Positions 1-5,178 of a stretch of 5,178 bases of DNA are shown piece by piece. This stretch comes from an uncultured Clostridia bacterium. Its GTDB lineage: Bacteria > Bacillota > Clostridia > UBA1381. The position numbers and the translations under genes are program-made. The notes under the pieces were generated by a model. That model did not search any database, had not been told where the DNA came from, and saw nothing but the letters and a program-made list of their open reading frames with translations. The stretch lies in NCBI GenBank assembly GCA_934454745.1, contig CAKSGP010000119.1, forward strand, positions 1 through 5,178, in the 5' to 3' direction. Position 1 is the first letter of the stretch. Every line of letters starts with the position of its first letter.

Positions 1-306
1 TACAAGAGCAGAGTTCTGCACAATCTACAATAAGATTATAGGCAGAGAGGACGCTAAACTTGTAACAGCCGATGGTACTGAAATTACCGCTGAAACCTAC
101 GGTTTTACCGATCTTGACGAGAGCAAGTGGTATTACGAAACCATGCTGAGAGCAACGAGTGCATATGATGATGAGGGGTATGTAGATATCGAACTTCGAA
201 ATCACAGAAATGTGCTTGACGATTATCAGTAGTCATATTTATGCGCATAAATGTGATTAAACTTTAGATTGTGTAGGCGGCAGCACTTTGTCGCTGCCGT
301 CTATGC
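1..306 (+). repeat. Direct repeat copy A (3' end of SLH gene plus terminator)
   Basis: Bases 1-306 match 1731-2036 at a constant offset of 1730. The coding part (1-232) differs at about 15 positions by my count. The match continues past the stop codon through a conserved block (TCATATTTATGCGCA) into the stem-loop at 270-307, then fades. The left boundary is outside the window, so the true repeat is longer. The simplest reading is a tandem gene duplication, not a mobile element: I see no terminal inverted repeats or transposase. Confidence 0.85.
2..232 (+). CDS. C-terminal end of a secreted SLH-domain protein (upstream tandem paralog, 5' partial)
   Basis: Reading from base 2 gives 76 residues beginning TRAEFCTIYNKIIG and ending NVLDDYQ before a TAG stop; the rest of the gene lies left of the window. 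It aligns without gaps to residues 346-421 of the complete protein at 697-1962. There are only three amino-acid differences (E for R385, K for E387, H for Q413), while most of the roughly 15 base differences are silent. That pattern shows the reading frame is real and under protein-level selection. The visible part carries the TRAE motif that ends one SLH repeat and then a half repeat (GFTDLDESKWYYETMLRA). SLH repeats usually anchor exported proteins non-covalently to cell-wall polysaccharide, so this is inferred to be a cell-surface protein. Its N-terminal half and signal peptide cannot be judged here. Confidence 0.88.
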   Translation, partial: TRAEFCTIYNKIIGREDAKLVTADGTEITAETYGFTDLDESKWYYETMLRATSAYDDEGYVDIELRNHRNVLDDYQ

Positions 307-313
307 ATATTTT
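270..313 (+). terminator. Stem-loop after the upstream SLH gene, probable intrinsic terminator
   Basis: Bases 270-284 pair with 293-307 in a continuous stem of about 15 base pairs, including a few G-U pairs. The GC-rich core is CGGCAGC/GCTGCCG and the loop has eight bases. A short T run (TTTT, 310-313) follows a few bases later. The stem sits 38 bases after the TAG stop. The same structure follows the second paralog, with pair-preserving changes. The U tract is short and slightly displaced, so termination may be incomplete. Confidence 0.7.
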
Positions 314-335
314 AACTTAAAACAATTGAAGATAA

Positions 336-494
336 CATGATACTGATAAATTTTTGCAAATTATTAAAAAGCTTGATATTAAAATAATTATTGAATTAGA
401 AAACAATACGGGACTGAATGATATGCTTATTAGCAAAAAGGTAATCATCGTTCATACCGATACACATATAAATAGTGCTGTCCTTCAGATATAA
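336..494 (+). pseudogene. Short open stretch, possible gene remnant or unrecognised small ORF
   Basis: After a stop at 333-335 this frame is open for 52 codons to a TAA at 492-494. It reads KFLQIIKKLDIKIIIELE, then NNTGLNDMLISKKVIIVHTD, then THINSAVLQI. Possible starts are TTG at 354 and ATG at 423 (only 23 residues); neither has a clear Shine-Dalgarno site. The composition looks protein-like, with alternating hydrophobic and charged residues, which would suit a leftover gene end brought in or broken during the duplication. In DNA this AT-rich, however, a stretch of this length can arise by chance. I recognise no family. Confidence 0.2.
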
Positions 495-564
495 GTCTTA
501 AAGTATATTGTGAACATCAAAATACTTAAATTGAAATAACATAAATTGTGAGGCAGCAAAAAAA

Positions 565-665
565 CGCCCTAAACGGGTGGCATAACACCGGTTTCTGATA
601 CAAGATATATCTTTATCAGAAATTACTAACCTTTGTATACAACCGTGTAAAGGACGGTTTGTATA
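565..665 (+). promoter_or_regulatory. Structured 5' leader upstream of the SLH gene (unassigned)
   Basis: Three hairpins lie in a row. The first is a small stem, CGCCC (565-569) with GGGTG (575-579). The second is a long arm in which TTTCTGATA (592-600) pairs with TATCAGAAA (614-622), extended across one unpaired C by AAGA/TCTT around a four-base loop. The third is TATACAACCGT (636-646) pairing with ACGGTTTGTATA (654-665) with one bulged T. Competing pairings exist: GGTG (576-579) with CACC (586-589), and ACACCGGTT (585-593) with AACCGTGT (641-648). Such alternatives are typical of leaders that switch between folds. The last hairpin ends 19 bases before the Shine-Dalgarno site at 685. I could not match it to a riboswitch class I know, and no U tract marks a classical attenuator. 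Confidence 0.45.
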
Positions 666-684
666 AATACAATACACAGAAAGC

Positions 685-691
685 GAGGTGA
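685..691 (+). promoter_or_regulatory. Shine-Dalgarno site for the outer SLH gene start
   Basis: GAGGTGA is a seven-base match to the anti-Shine-Dalgarno sequence and lies five bases before the ATG at 697. This is the strongest ribosome-binding match in the leader and is why I keep the outer start. Confidence 0.7.
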
Positions 692-696
692 GTTAA

Positions 697-1962
697 ATGC
701 TTCAGAATATGAAAAATCATTCAAGCCAGACATCGAAAGGAAGTGATAACATGAAAAAATTATCGGTTCTATTCTTGAGTATTGCTATGCTGTTTGTATG
801 CACAGTATCTGTGTCAGCTGCTTCAAGCAAAAAAACAACCAACATTTTAACTAACTTTTACGTTCAGAGATTTGGCGCTCAAATGGATGAAGACGGTAAG
901 GTATCCTCGCGGGAAACCAAGTACTTTACTCCCGTTCTTTACAACTCCAGTCTTGAAAAAGGCAACAGAGATACAAGCTATTCTGTTGTTTATCAAAAAG
1001 GCGTTGTTTCCTCTGATGATGTCATAAAAGAGGTTGTCGATAAGCCGGATGACGCATATATTCTTGCTGAAATCAAAGGTATCTATGAGCCGGAAGGCGG
1101 ACAGATTCTTTCAAGTAATGGCAAGGTTGTTAATTGGGATAAGTTTACAACAGACAATTATGAAATGCGTTGGTACGTTTTCAAATTTGAACCTACTGAT
1201 TGTTGGCATGTTGACGGTGTTGTTGTAGAAAAGGAAACAAGTTTGCCGATTGAAATTCCGCTTCCGGGTGAGCCGGGATATAAAGATCCTGAAACCGACA
1301 CTCCGGGAGAGGCTTATGAATATACCAGCAATTTTGCGTATATATACGGATACAATGACGACACAATGGCCGCAGAAAGCAACTTGCGAAGAAGCGAAGT
1401 ATCCGCAATGGTACATCGTCTTGTTAAGCAAAATGATAAGCTCGGCGGATTCGTTTACAACGAGGCCAATGAACCTGCTTTCAGCGATATTGAAGGTGAA
1501 TGGTTCAGAAGCGGTATAGAGTATATGAATTACAAAGGAGCTTTTGCTCAAGGTGATAGTGTATATCCTTATGCTGCCGTAACACGAGGTGAAACCTTTA
1601 AGATTATATGTCTCGGACTCGACTTCACTGATAAAACCGACTTAAGCTTCGATGACTATGCTGCAATCCTTTACAACGCAGGATATATTCAGGGCGACGA
1701 AAACGGTAACTTAAACGTTTGGAATCTGATTACAAGAGCAGAGTTCTGCACAATCTACAATAAAATTATCGGCAGAGAGGACGCTAAACTTGTAACAGCC
1801 GATGGTACTGAAATTACCGCTGAAACCTATGGTTTTACCGATCTTGACAGGAGCGAGTGGTATTACGAAACAATGCTGAGAGCAACGAGTGCATACGATG
1901 ATGAGGGATATGTGGATATTGAACTTAGAAATCAAAGAAATGTGCTTGACGACTATCAGTAA
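697..1962 (+). CDS. Secreted SLH-domain cell-surface protein (complete tandem paralog)
   Basis: This 421-residue protein is predicted to be exported and held on the cell wall. Residues 19-41 form a classic signal peptide: MKK, a hydrophobic run, and a likely cut after VSA at 41. Residues 47-180 form an unassigned domain containing NYEMRWYVFKFEP and WHVDGVVVE. A proline-rich linker (about 184-206) follows. The C-terminal half consists of SLH repeats: a partial one at 213-243, fuller ones at 262-308 and 318-359, and a final half at 378-406. The SLH signature is intact as VTRGE (295-299) and ITRAE (345-349) but altered to LRRSE (230-234) in the first repeat. SLH domains are known to bind secondary cell-wall polysaccharide; this protein's own ligand or activity is unknown. 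Two starts are possible, 697 and 751, each with its own ribosome site; the inner one gives a 403-residue protein with a standard signal peptide. A structured leader precedes the gene and a conserved terminator follows it. Confidence 0.9.
   Translation: MLQNMKNHSSQTSKGSDNMKKLSVLFLSIAMLFVCTVSVSAASSKKTTNILTNFYVQRFGAQMDEDGKVSSRETKYFTPVLYNSSLEKGNRDTSYSVVYQKGVVSSDDVIKEVVDKPDDAYILAEIKGIYEPEGGQILSSNGKVVNWDKFTTDNYEMRWYVFKFEPTDCWHVDGVVVEKETSLPIEIPLPGEPGYKDPETDTPGEAYEYTSNFAYIYGYNDDTMAAESNLRRSEVSAMVHRLVKQNDKLGGFVYNEANEPAFSDIEGEWFRSGIEYMNYKGAFAQGDSVYPYAAVTRGETFKIICLGLDFTDKTDLSFDDYAAILYNAGYIQGDENGNLNVWNLITRAEFCTIYNKIIGREDAKLVTADGTEITAETYGFTDLDRSEWYYETMLRATSAYDDEGYVDIELRNQRNVLDDYQ
736..747 (+). promoter_or_regulatory. 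Shine-Dalgarno site for the alternative inner start at 751
   Basis: AAAGGAAGTGAT closely resembles the ideal AAGGAGGTGAT, with one mismatch, and ends three bases before the ATG at 751. That start begins directly with the MKKLSVLF signal peptide. It may be the real or a second translation start. Confidence 0.55.
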
Positions 1963-2036
1963 TCATATTTATGCGCACAAATATGATTGAACCTTAGAAC
2001 GGACGGGCGGCAGCACCTTACCGCTGCCGCTTGTAC
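1731..2036 (+). repeat. Direct repeat copy B (3' end of SLH gene plus terminator)
   Basis: This is the partner of bases 1-306. Codons differ mostly at silent sites, for example AAA for AAG, TAT for TAC and TAA for TAG at the stop. The conserved 3' untranslated block and the stem-loop are both included, so the duplicated unit carried its own terminator. The sequences diverge beyond about 2036, where the polysaccharide cluster begins. Confidence 0.85.
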
Positions 2037-2044
2037 CGACTTTT
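2001..2044 (+). terminator. Stem-loop after the complete SLH gene, probable terminator with a weak U tract
   Basis: Bases 2001-2014 pair with 2023-2036, with one mismatch (G2002/A2035), a perfect core GCGGCAGC/GCTGCCGC and an eight-base loop. TTTT at 2041-2044 follows. Compared with the upstream copy, pair U274-A303 became C2004-G2033 and G273-U304 became A2003-U2034, so pairing is kept although the bases changed. It separates the SLH gene from the acyltransferase 27 bases downstream. With its weak U tract it may allow read-through into the polysaccharide cluster. Confidence 0.68.
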
Positions 2045-2058
2045 GGGGAGAAAGAAAC

Positions 2059-2062
2059 GGAG
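2059..2062 (+). promoter_or_regulatory. Shine-Dalgarno site that fixes the acyltransferase start at 2071
   Basis: GGAG lies eight bases before ATG 2071. The frame stays open upstream to a TTG at 1987, but that extension would run through the terminator stem-loop, is not protein-like for this family and lacks a ribosome site. The ATG at 2071 is therefore preferred. Confidence 0.65.
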
Positions 2063-2070
2063 ATGATATT

Positions 2071-2616
2071 ATGCCGATTAAAATATTTAAAATCACGGGA
2101 CAAATTATATATGACGTATTAGCAAAACATTTCCCTACCTCATATACAAAAATTATAGGTGGTTTTTCAAAAAGATTTCGCAGCTTTTGTGCCAAACTGA
2201 TTCTTGAACAATGCGGCAGCAATATAAACATTGAAAAAGGTGCGGATTTCGCTGCAAATATAAAAATCGGTAATAATTCCGGAATAGGAAAAGACTCAAT
2301 AGTCGGGTGTTTTACTGAAATTGGGGAAAATGTGATGATGGGAGAAGCCTGCTTTATATACACACGCAACCATAGATTTGATCAGTTGGATAAACCCATG
2401 TGCGAGCAAGGCTTTGATGAATATAAACCCGTTATTATCTCCGATGATGTGTGGATAGGTTCAAGAGTAACAATACTTCCGGGGGCAAAAATCGGCAGAG
2501 GCTCTGTTATAGGCGCAGGTGCGGTTGTCACAGGAACAGTACCGGATTATGCCATAGTCGGCGGTGTTCCGGCAAAAGTAATAAAATACAGAAATTCTGA
2601 AAGCACACCACAATAG
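2071..2616 (+). CDS. Hexapeptide-repeat (left-handed beta-helix) O-acyltransferase
   Basis: The 181-residue product matches the maltose/galactoside/serine acetyltransferase-like group, which moves an acetyl group from acetyl-CoA to a sugar hydroxyl in the cytoplasm and usually works as a trimer. Residues 1-50 are a short helical lead-in. Isoleucine-rich hexapeptide turns run from about 52 to 92 (NINIEKGADF, IKIGNNSGIG, FTEIGENVMM). A protruding loop follows with the probable catalytic histidine H101 in YTRNHRFD. The second set of turns (121-155: VIISDDVWIG, VTILPGAKIG, SVIGAGAVV) leads to the family-typical end VPDYAIVGGVPAKVIKYR. Length is normal for the family. It opens a close-packed cluster: the next gene, a glycosyltransferase, starts 21 bases later. 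That context suggests it acetylates (or otherwise acylates) a sugar of a surface polysaccharide; the actual acceptor cannot be read from sequence. Confidence 0.92.
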   Translation: MPIKIFKITGQIIYDVLAKHFPTSYTKIIGGFSKRFRSFCAKLILEQCGSNINIEKGADFAANIKIGNNSGIGKDSIVGCFTEIGENVMMGEACFIYTRNHRFDQLDKPMCEQGFDEYKPVIISDDVWIGSRVTILPGAKIGRGSVIGAGAVVTGTVPDYAIVGGVPAKVIKYRNSESTPQ

Positions 2617-2637
2617 CGAAACAAAGGTGATAAGAAT

Positions 2638-3699
2638 ATGACTCCCAAATTAAGTGTGATAATTCCGGTATATAATACCGAAAAATATATAAAAGAATGT
2701 GTAGACAGCATTATAAATCAAACATTCAAGGATTATGAAATCATTTTGGTTGATGATGCTTCAACAGACGGAATCGGCAGGATATGTAATGAATATGCCG
2801 CAAAATACGACTTTATCAAAGTTATTCATAAAGAACATGGCGGTCCGACTCATACACGAAAAGCAGGGCTTAAAGAGGCGCGCGGAGCATATGTTTCTTA
2901 TATAGACAGTGATGATTATATTGAGCCTCAAATGTATGATTTTTTGATGGATAAGCTGTTAAAATATGATGCGGATATTGCTATTTGTAATATTATAATT
3001 AAAACCGAAAATTCAAGAATTCCTTTATATTTAGATTTTGAGGAAGGCTTTTATAATAAAGAAAAATTAAAACGGGATATATATCCCAATATGCTTTTTT
3101 CACCAATGAAAAATATGCCGGGTATCCACCCCAGCCTTTGCAACAAAGTAATACGCAGGTCAATACTTGAGAATGCGATAATGGACATAACGGACGAAAT
3201 ATATTTCGGAGAGGACGGCATTTGCACTTATCCGTGTATGCTTGACGCTAAAAGTGTATATATAACATACGATAAATTCTTTTATATATACAGGCAAACA
3301 GGTGCATCAATTTCACAGAAATATGACAAAAGACTTCTAAGAAAGCTGCCTATTTTAATATCGGTATTTGACACGGAATTTGAAAAAAGAAATTTTGACG
3401 GAAGATCGCAGATAAATTGTTATGCAGCACTGCAGCTGATATTCAGTATACGAAACGAGCTGCTTTATAATAAAAATAAAACTTTGCGTGAGAAAGTAAA
3501 AAACCTAAAGGAATATATATCACAGCCGAGATTTCAGGAGGTTTTAAAAACTATACGGTATGAAAACATAAGCAAGCAAGTAAAATATAAAATATTTCTT
3601 TTACGCATCAAATGGATATATTTATTATATTTGCAGTTTTATTTTAAAGAAAAAATTTTATTATTAAAGGAAAAAAGAAATGAAAGACCTACTGCGTAA
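2638..3699 (+). CDS. Family 2 (GT-A fold) glycosyltransferase
   Basis: This 353-residue protein transfers a sugar from a nucleotide-sugar donor to a growing glycan, most likely on a lipid carrier at the inner face of the membrane. The N-terminal GT-A domain shows every expected mark: LSVIIPVYNTEKYIKECVDS (5-24), the nucleotide-binding DDAS at 39-42, the metal-binding DSDD at 90-93 after GAYVSYI, LCNKVIRRSIL (168-176 region), a GED at 191-193 as likely catalytic acid/base region, and YIYRQTGASIS (216-226), common in this subfamily. The C-terminal 100 residues are basic and hydrophobic (for example FLLRIKWIYLLYLQFYF, 320-336), suggesting membrane association. A good ribosome site, AAAGGTGA at 2623-2630, precedes the ATG by seven bases. 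The end overlaps the flippase gene by 20 bases, indicating co-translation. Isoleucine is often coded by ATA, more than in the SLH gene. The donor and linkage are not predictable. Confidence 0.94.
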   Translation: MTPKLSVIIPVYNTEKYIKECVDSIINQTFKDYEIILVDDASTDGIGRICNEYAAKYDFIKVIHKEHGGPTHTRKAGLKEARGAYVSYIDSDDYIEPQMYDFLMDKLLKYDADIAICNIIIKTENSRIPLYLDFEEGFYNKEKLKRDIYPNMLFSPMKNMPGIHPSLCNKVIRRSILENAIMDITDEIYFGEDGICTYPCMLDAKSVYITYDKFFYIYRQTGASISQKYDKRLLRKLPILISVFDTEFEKRNFDGRSQINCYAALQLIFSIRNELLYNKNKTLREKVKNLKEYISQPRFQEVLKTIRYENISKQVKYKIFLLRIKWIYLLYLQFYFKEKILLLKEKRNERPTA

Positions 3700-5178
3700 A
3701 CATAATAACAGTGAAGCCGGTATAAGAAAACAAACACAGGCCAATATTGCGGTAGCTGTCTTATACCAATTAACTGCTGCCATATGTTCACTTATTCTTC
3801 CAAGGTATATACTTCTCTACTTTGGCTCAGATGTGAACGGTATGCTGCAATCGATAAGCCAACTGCTGACATATACAATGATTATGGAATTCGGAATAGG
3901 CGGTCTTATAACAGCTTCGTTTTATAAACCACTTGCGGACAGTGACTGTGAGGCTGTATCCGATATTTTTAATAATGCAAAAAAGTTTTTCAATAAAATT
4001 TCTTTTGCATATGTCGGACTGGTAGTGTTACTTGCTGTCGGTGCAAAAGCAGTAATTAAAACAGATTTTGATTTTTGGTATGTATGCTCGATGGTTATAA
4101 TACTCGGTGTAAACTATTATTTTTCTTACTATTTTGCCCTTGCACACCGATTGTTACTTCGTGCAGACCAAAAAATACGAATAATACAAGGCATACAAAG
4201 CATCACACTTGTATTAAATGCAGTAGTATGTGTTGTAGCAATTAAATTAGGTGCCGGAATACATACTGTTAAACTAATCAGTGCCTTGGTATTTTTGATA
4301 AATCCTGTTGTATTTCGGGCTTATGTAGGTAAACATTACAACATAAGCAAGACTGTATATGACAAGAACAGAGTTTTACCACGAAAGAGTGACGGAGTGA
4401 TACATCATCTTGCTTTCTTTATTCATGTGAATACAGATATTGTATTGCTTTCAATATTCAGCGGAACAAAAGAAGTATCGGTATATTCTGTGTATATTGC
4501 TATTATCTATGCCATAGAAAACTTTTTTTTAAGTGTTTCGGAAAGTATTTCGGCAGCACTCGGAAATCTTATTGCAAAAGACGAAAAGGATACACTGTTG
4601 TCGTCGTTTGAGTTATATCAGATAGTAAATGCTGCGGCTGCCACATTTGTTTGTATTGCAGAAGCGGTTTTGATAATTCCTTTTGTAAGTATTTATACAA
4701 AAGGAATTACGGATGTCAACTATATCCGCCCTGCATTTGCATATGTGATGATTGCGGCTCAGTGGTTTTATTGCGTAAGAATACCGTACAACAGTATAAT
4801 AAATGCCGCCGGACATTACAGGCAAACAAAAGTTGGTGCATACATTGAAGTTATCCTCAATGTGAGTATCTCAATTATAGTGGTAAACTGCTACGGTCTA
4901 ATTGGCGTTGCCCTTGGAACTGCTATTGCAATGGCAGCGAGAACTGCATATATGGCTTGGTATCTGTCGAAAAATATTCTTCATCGAAAACTGAAATTAT
5001 TTATTAAAGACATAGCTCTTTATATTGGTTTTAGCGTAGGACTAATATATGTGTTGAGCAATATAATCAGTATCTCTGCCGATAATCTATTTTTATGGGC
5101 GGTATATGCAGTTATAATAAGCATAATTGTAATTCTCGCAGTAATTACTTTTAACTTGATAGTAAACAGAACAGCGAT
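3680..5178 (+). CDS. Wzx-type polysaccharide/oligosaccharide flippase (3' partial)
   Basis: A frame opening with ATG at 3680 stays open for 499 codons to the window edge; the stop is not in view, though typical family members are about 480-530 residues, so little is probably missing. AAAGG at 3666-3670, nine bases upstream and inside the glycosyltransferase gene, serves as ribosome site. The protein is very hydrophobic with about 14 likely membrane segments (roughly 22-46, 55-80, 108-127, 133-157, 172-190, 196-214, 240-260, 265-288, 315-338, 350-366, 388-405, 408-428, 443-462, 468-495). The start, with a basic tail followed by ANIAVAVLYQ and LPRYILLYFGSDVNGM, and the middle stretch HVNTDIVLLSIFSG with VYSVYIAIIYAIE, are characteristic of Gram-positive members of the MOP/polysaccharide export family. 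Such proteins turn lipid-linked oligosaccharides across the membrane. Position after a glycosyltransferase and an acyltransferase supports that role. Substrate unknown. Confidence 0.9.
   Translation, partial: MKDLLRKHNNSEAGIRKQTQANIAVAVLYQLTAAICSLILPRYILLYFGSDVNGMLQSISQLLTYTMIMEFGIGGLITASFYKPLADSDCEAVSDIFNNAKKFFNKISFAYVGLVVLLAVGAKAVIKTDFDFWYVCSMVIILGVNYYFSYYFALAHRLLLRADQKIRIIQGIQSITLVLNAVVCVVAIKLGAGIHTVKLISALVFLINPVVFRAYVGKHYNISKTVYDKNRVLPRKSDGVIHHLAFFIHVNTDIVLLSIFSGTKEVSVYSVYIAIIYAIENFFLSVSESISAALGNLIAKDEKDTLLSSFELYQIVNAAAATFVCIAEAVLIIPFVSIYTKGITDVNYIRPAFAYVMIAAQWFYCVRIPYNSIINAAGHYRQTKVGAYIEVILNVSISIIVVNCYGLIGVALGTAIAMAARTAYMAWYLSKNILHRKLKLFIKDIALYIGFSVGLIYVLSNIISISADNLFLWAVYAVIISIIVILAVITFNLIVNRTA

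Larger units (their letters stand above)
233..696 (+). other. 464-base intergenic region between the two SLH paralogs
   Basis: This gap holds, in order, the stem-loop terminator of the upstream copy (270-313), a 52-codon open stretch without a good start (336-494), an AT-rich stretch with no feature I can support (about 495-560), and a run of hairpins forming a likely 5' leader (565-665). I looked for a sigma-A type promoter. The best -10-like match is TATATT at 504-509, but it has no convincing -35 partner at the right distance, so I do not call a promoter. A promoter between 495 and 560 is nevertheless expected if the leader is transcribed on its own. Confidence 0.6.

Noticed and set aside
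504..509. TATATT as a -10 promoter box for the SLH gene
   Set aside because: No acceptable -35 element at 16-18 bases upstream and no extended -10; such hexamers are common in this AT-rich gap.
565..590. GC-containing start of the leader as a c-di-GMP, cobalamin or THF riboswitch
   Set aside because: The conserved core sequences of these classes, as far as I can recall them, are absent, so only a generic structured leader is called.
784..825. Possible lipoprotein signal (C35 in the hydrophobic stretch of the SLH protein)
   Set aside because: The residues before the cysteine (MLFV) do not fit a lipobox, and a standard signal-peptidase site (VSA, residue 41) follows.
1111..1551. 146-codon open frame on the minus strand inside the SLH gene
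   Set aside because: It lies wholly opposite a well-supported coding gene, has no recognisable domain, and is explained as a shadow of the + strand codon pattern. The shorter frames at 1034-1228, 1193-1408, 1250-1519 and 1711-1935 are rejected for the same reason.
1..2036. Mobile element as the cause of the long direct repeat
   Set aside because: No terminal inverted repeats, transposase or integrase are visible, and the repeat coincides with gene and terminator limits, so gene duplication is simpler.
1987..2070. Upstream extension of the acyltransferase from a TTG at 1987
   Set aside because: It would translate through the conserved terminator stem-loop, lacks a ribosome site and adds residues unlike the family. 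ATG 2071 with GGAG is better.
1956..2369. 137-codon minus-strand open frame across the terminator and acyltransferase
   Set aside because: It runs opposite clear hexapeptide-repeat coding sequence and through the terminator, with no domain pattern of its own.
4613..4848. Short open frames on both strands inside the flippase
   Set aside because: The flippase frame is continuous through this region with membrane-protein composition; the cysteine- and tyrosine-rich alternatives are out-of-frame shadows.

Overview
The window is AT-rich DNA read entirely on the + strand. It looks like a low-GC Gram-positive bacterium, most likely an anaerobic clostridial (gut Firmicutes-type) species. The reasons are strong Shine-Dalgarno sites before every gene, a secreted protein with S-layer homology (SLH) repeats, heavy use of ATA/TTA/AAA codons, and a polysaccharide cluster typical of that group. 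The species cannot be named from the sequence.

The left third (1-2036) holds two tandem paralogs of a secreted SLH-domain protein. Only the last 76 codons of the first copy are inside the window (2-232). The second copy is complete (697-1962). Over the shared stretch they differ at about 15 of 232 bases, and mostly at third codon positions. Similarity continues past the stop codons into a stem-loop that is kept in both copies by compensatory base changes, probably an intrinsic terminator. Between the copies is a 464-base gap. It contains that stem-loop, a short open stretch that may be a decayed or unrecognised small gene (336-494), and a hairpin-rich stretch (565-665) just upstream of the second copy that looks like a structured 5' leader.

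The right part (2071-5178) is a tightly packed polysaccharide cluster: a hexapeptide-repeat acyltransferase (2071-2616), a family 2 glycosyltransferase (2638-3699), and a Wzx-type flippase that overlaps the glycosyltransferase by 20 bases and runs off the window end (3680-5178). Together they fit building, O-acylating and exporting a surface or cell-wall polysaccharide. SLH domains bind secondary cell-wall polysaccharide in characterised bacteria. The proximity therefore suggests, but does not prove, that the SLH proteins and the glycan made here belong to the same envelope structure.

I found no tRNA, rRNA, CRISPR array, transposase or phage gene. Nothing here clearly amounts to a new system. 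The points most worth following are the duplicated SLH gene with its covarying terminator, the structured leader with two in-frame start sites, and the unassigned N-terminal domain of the SLH protein.
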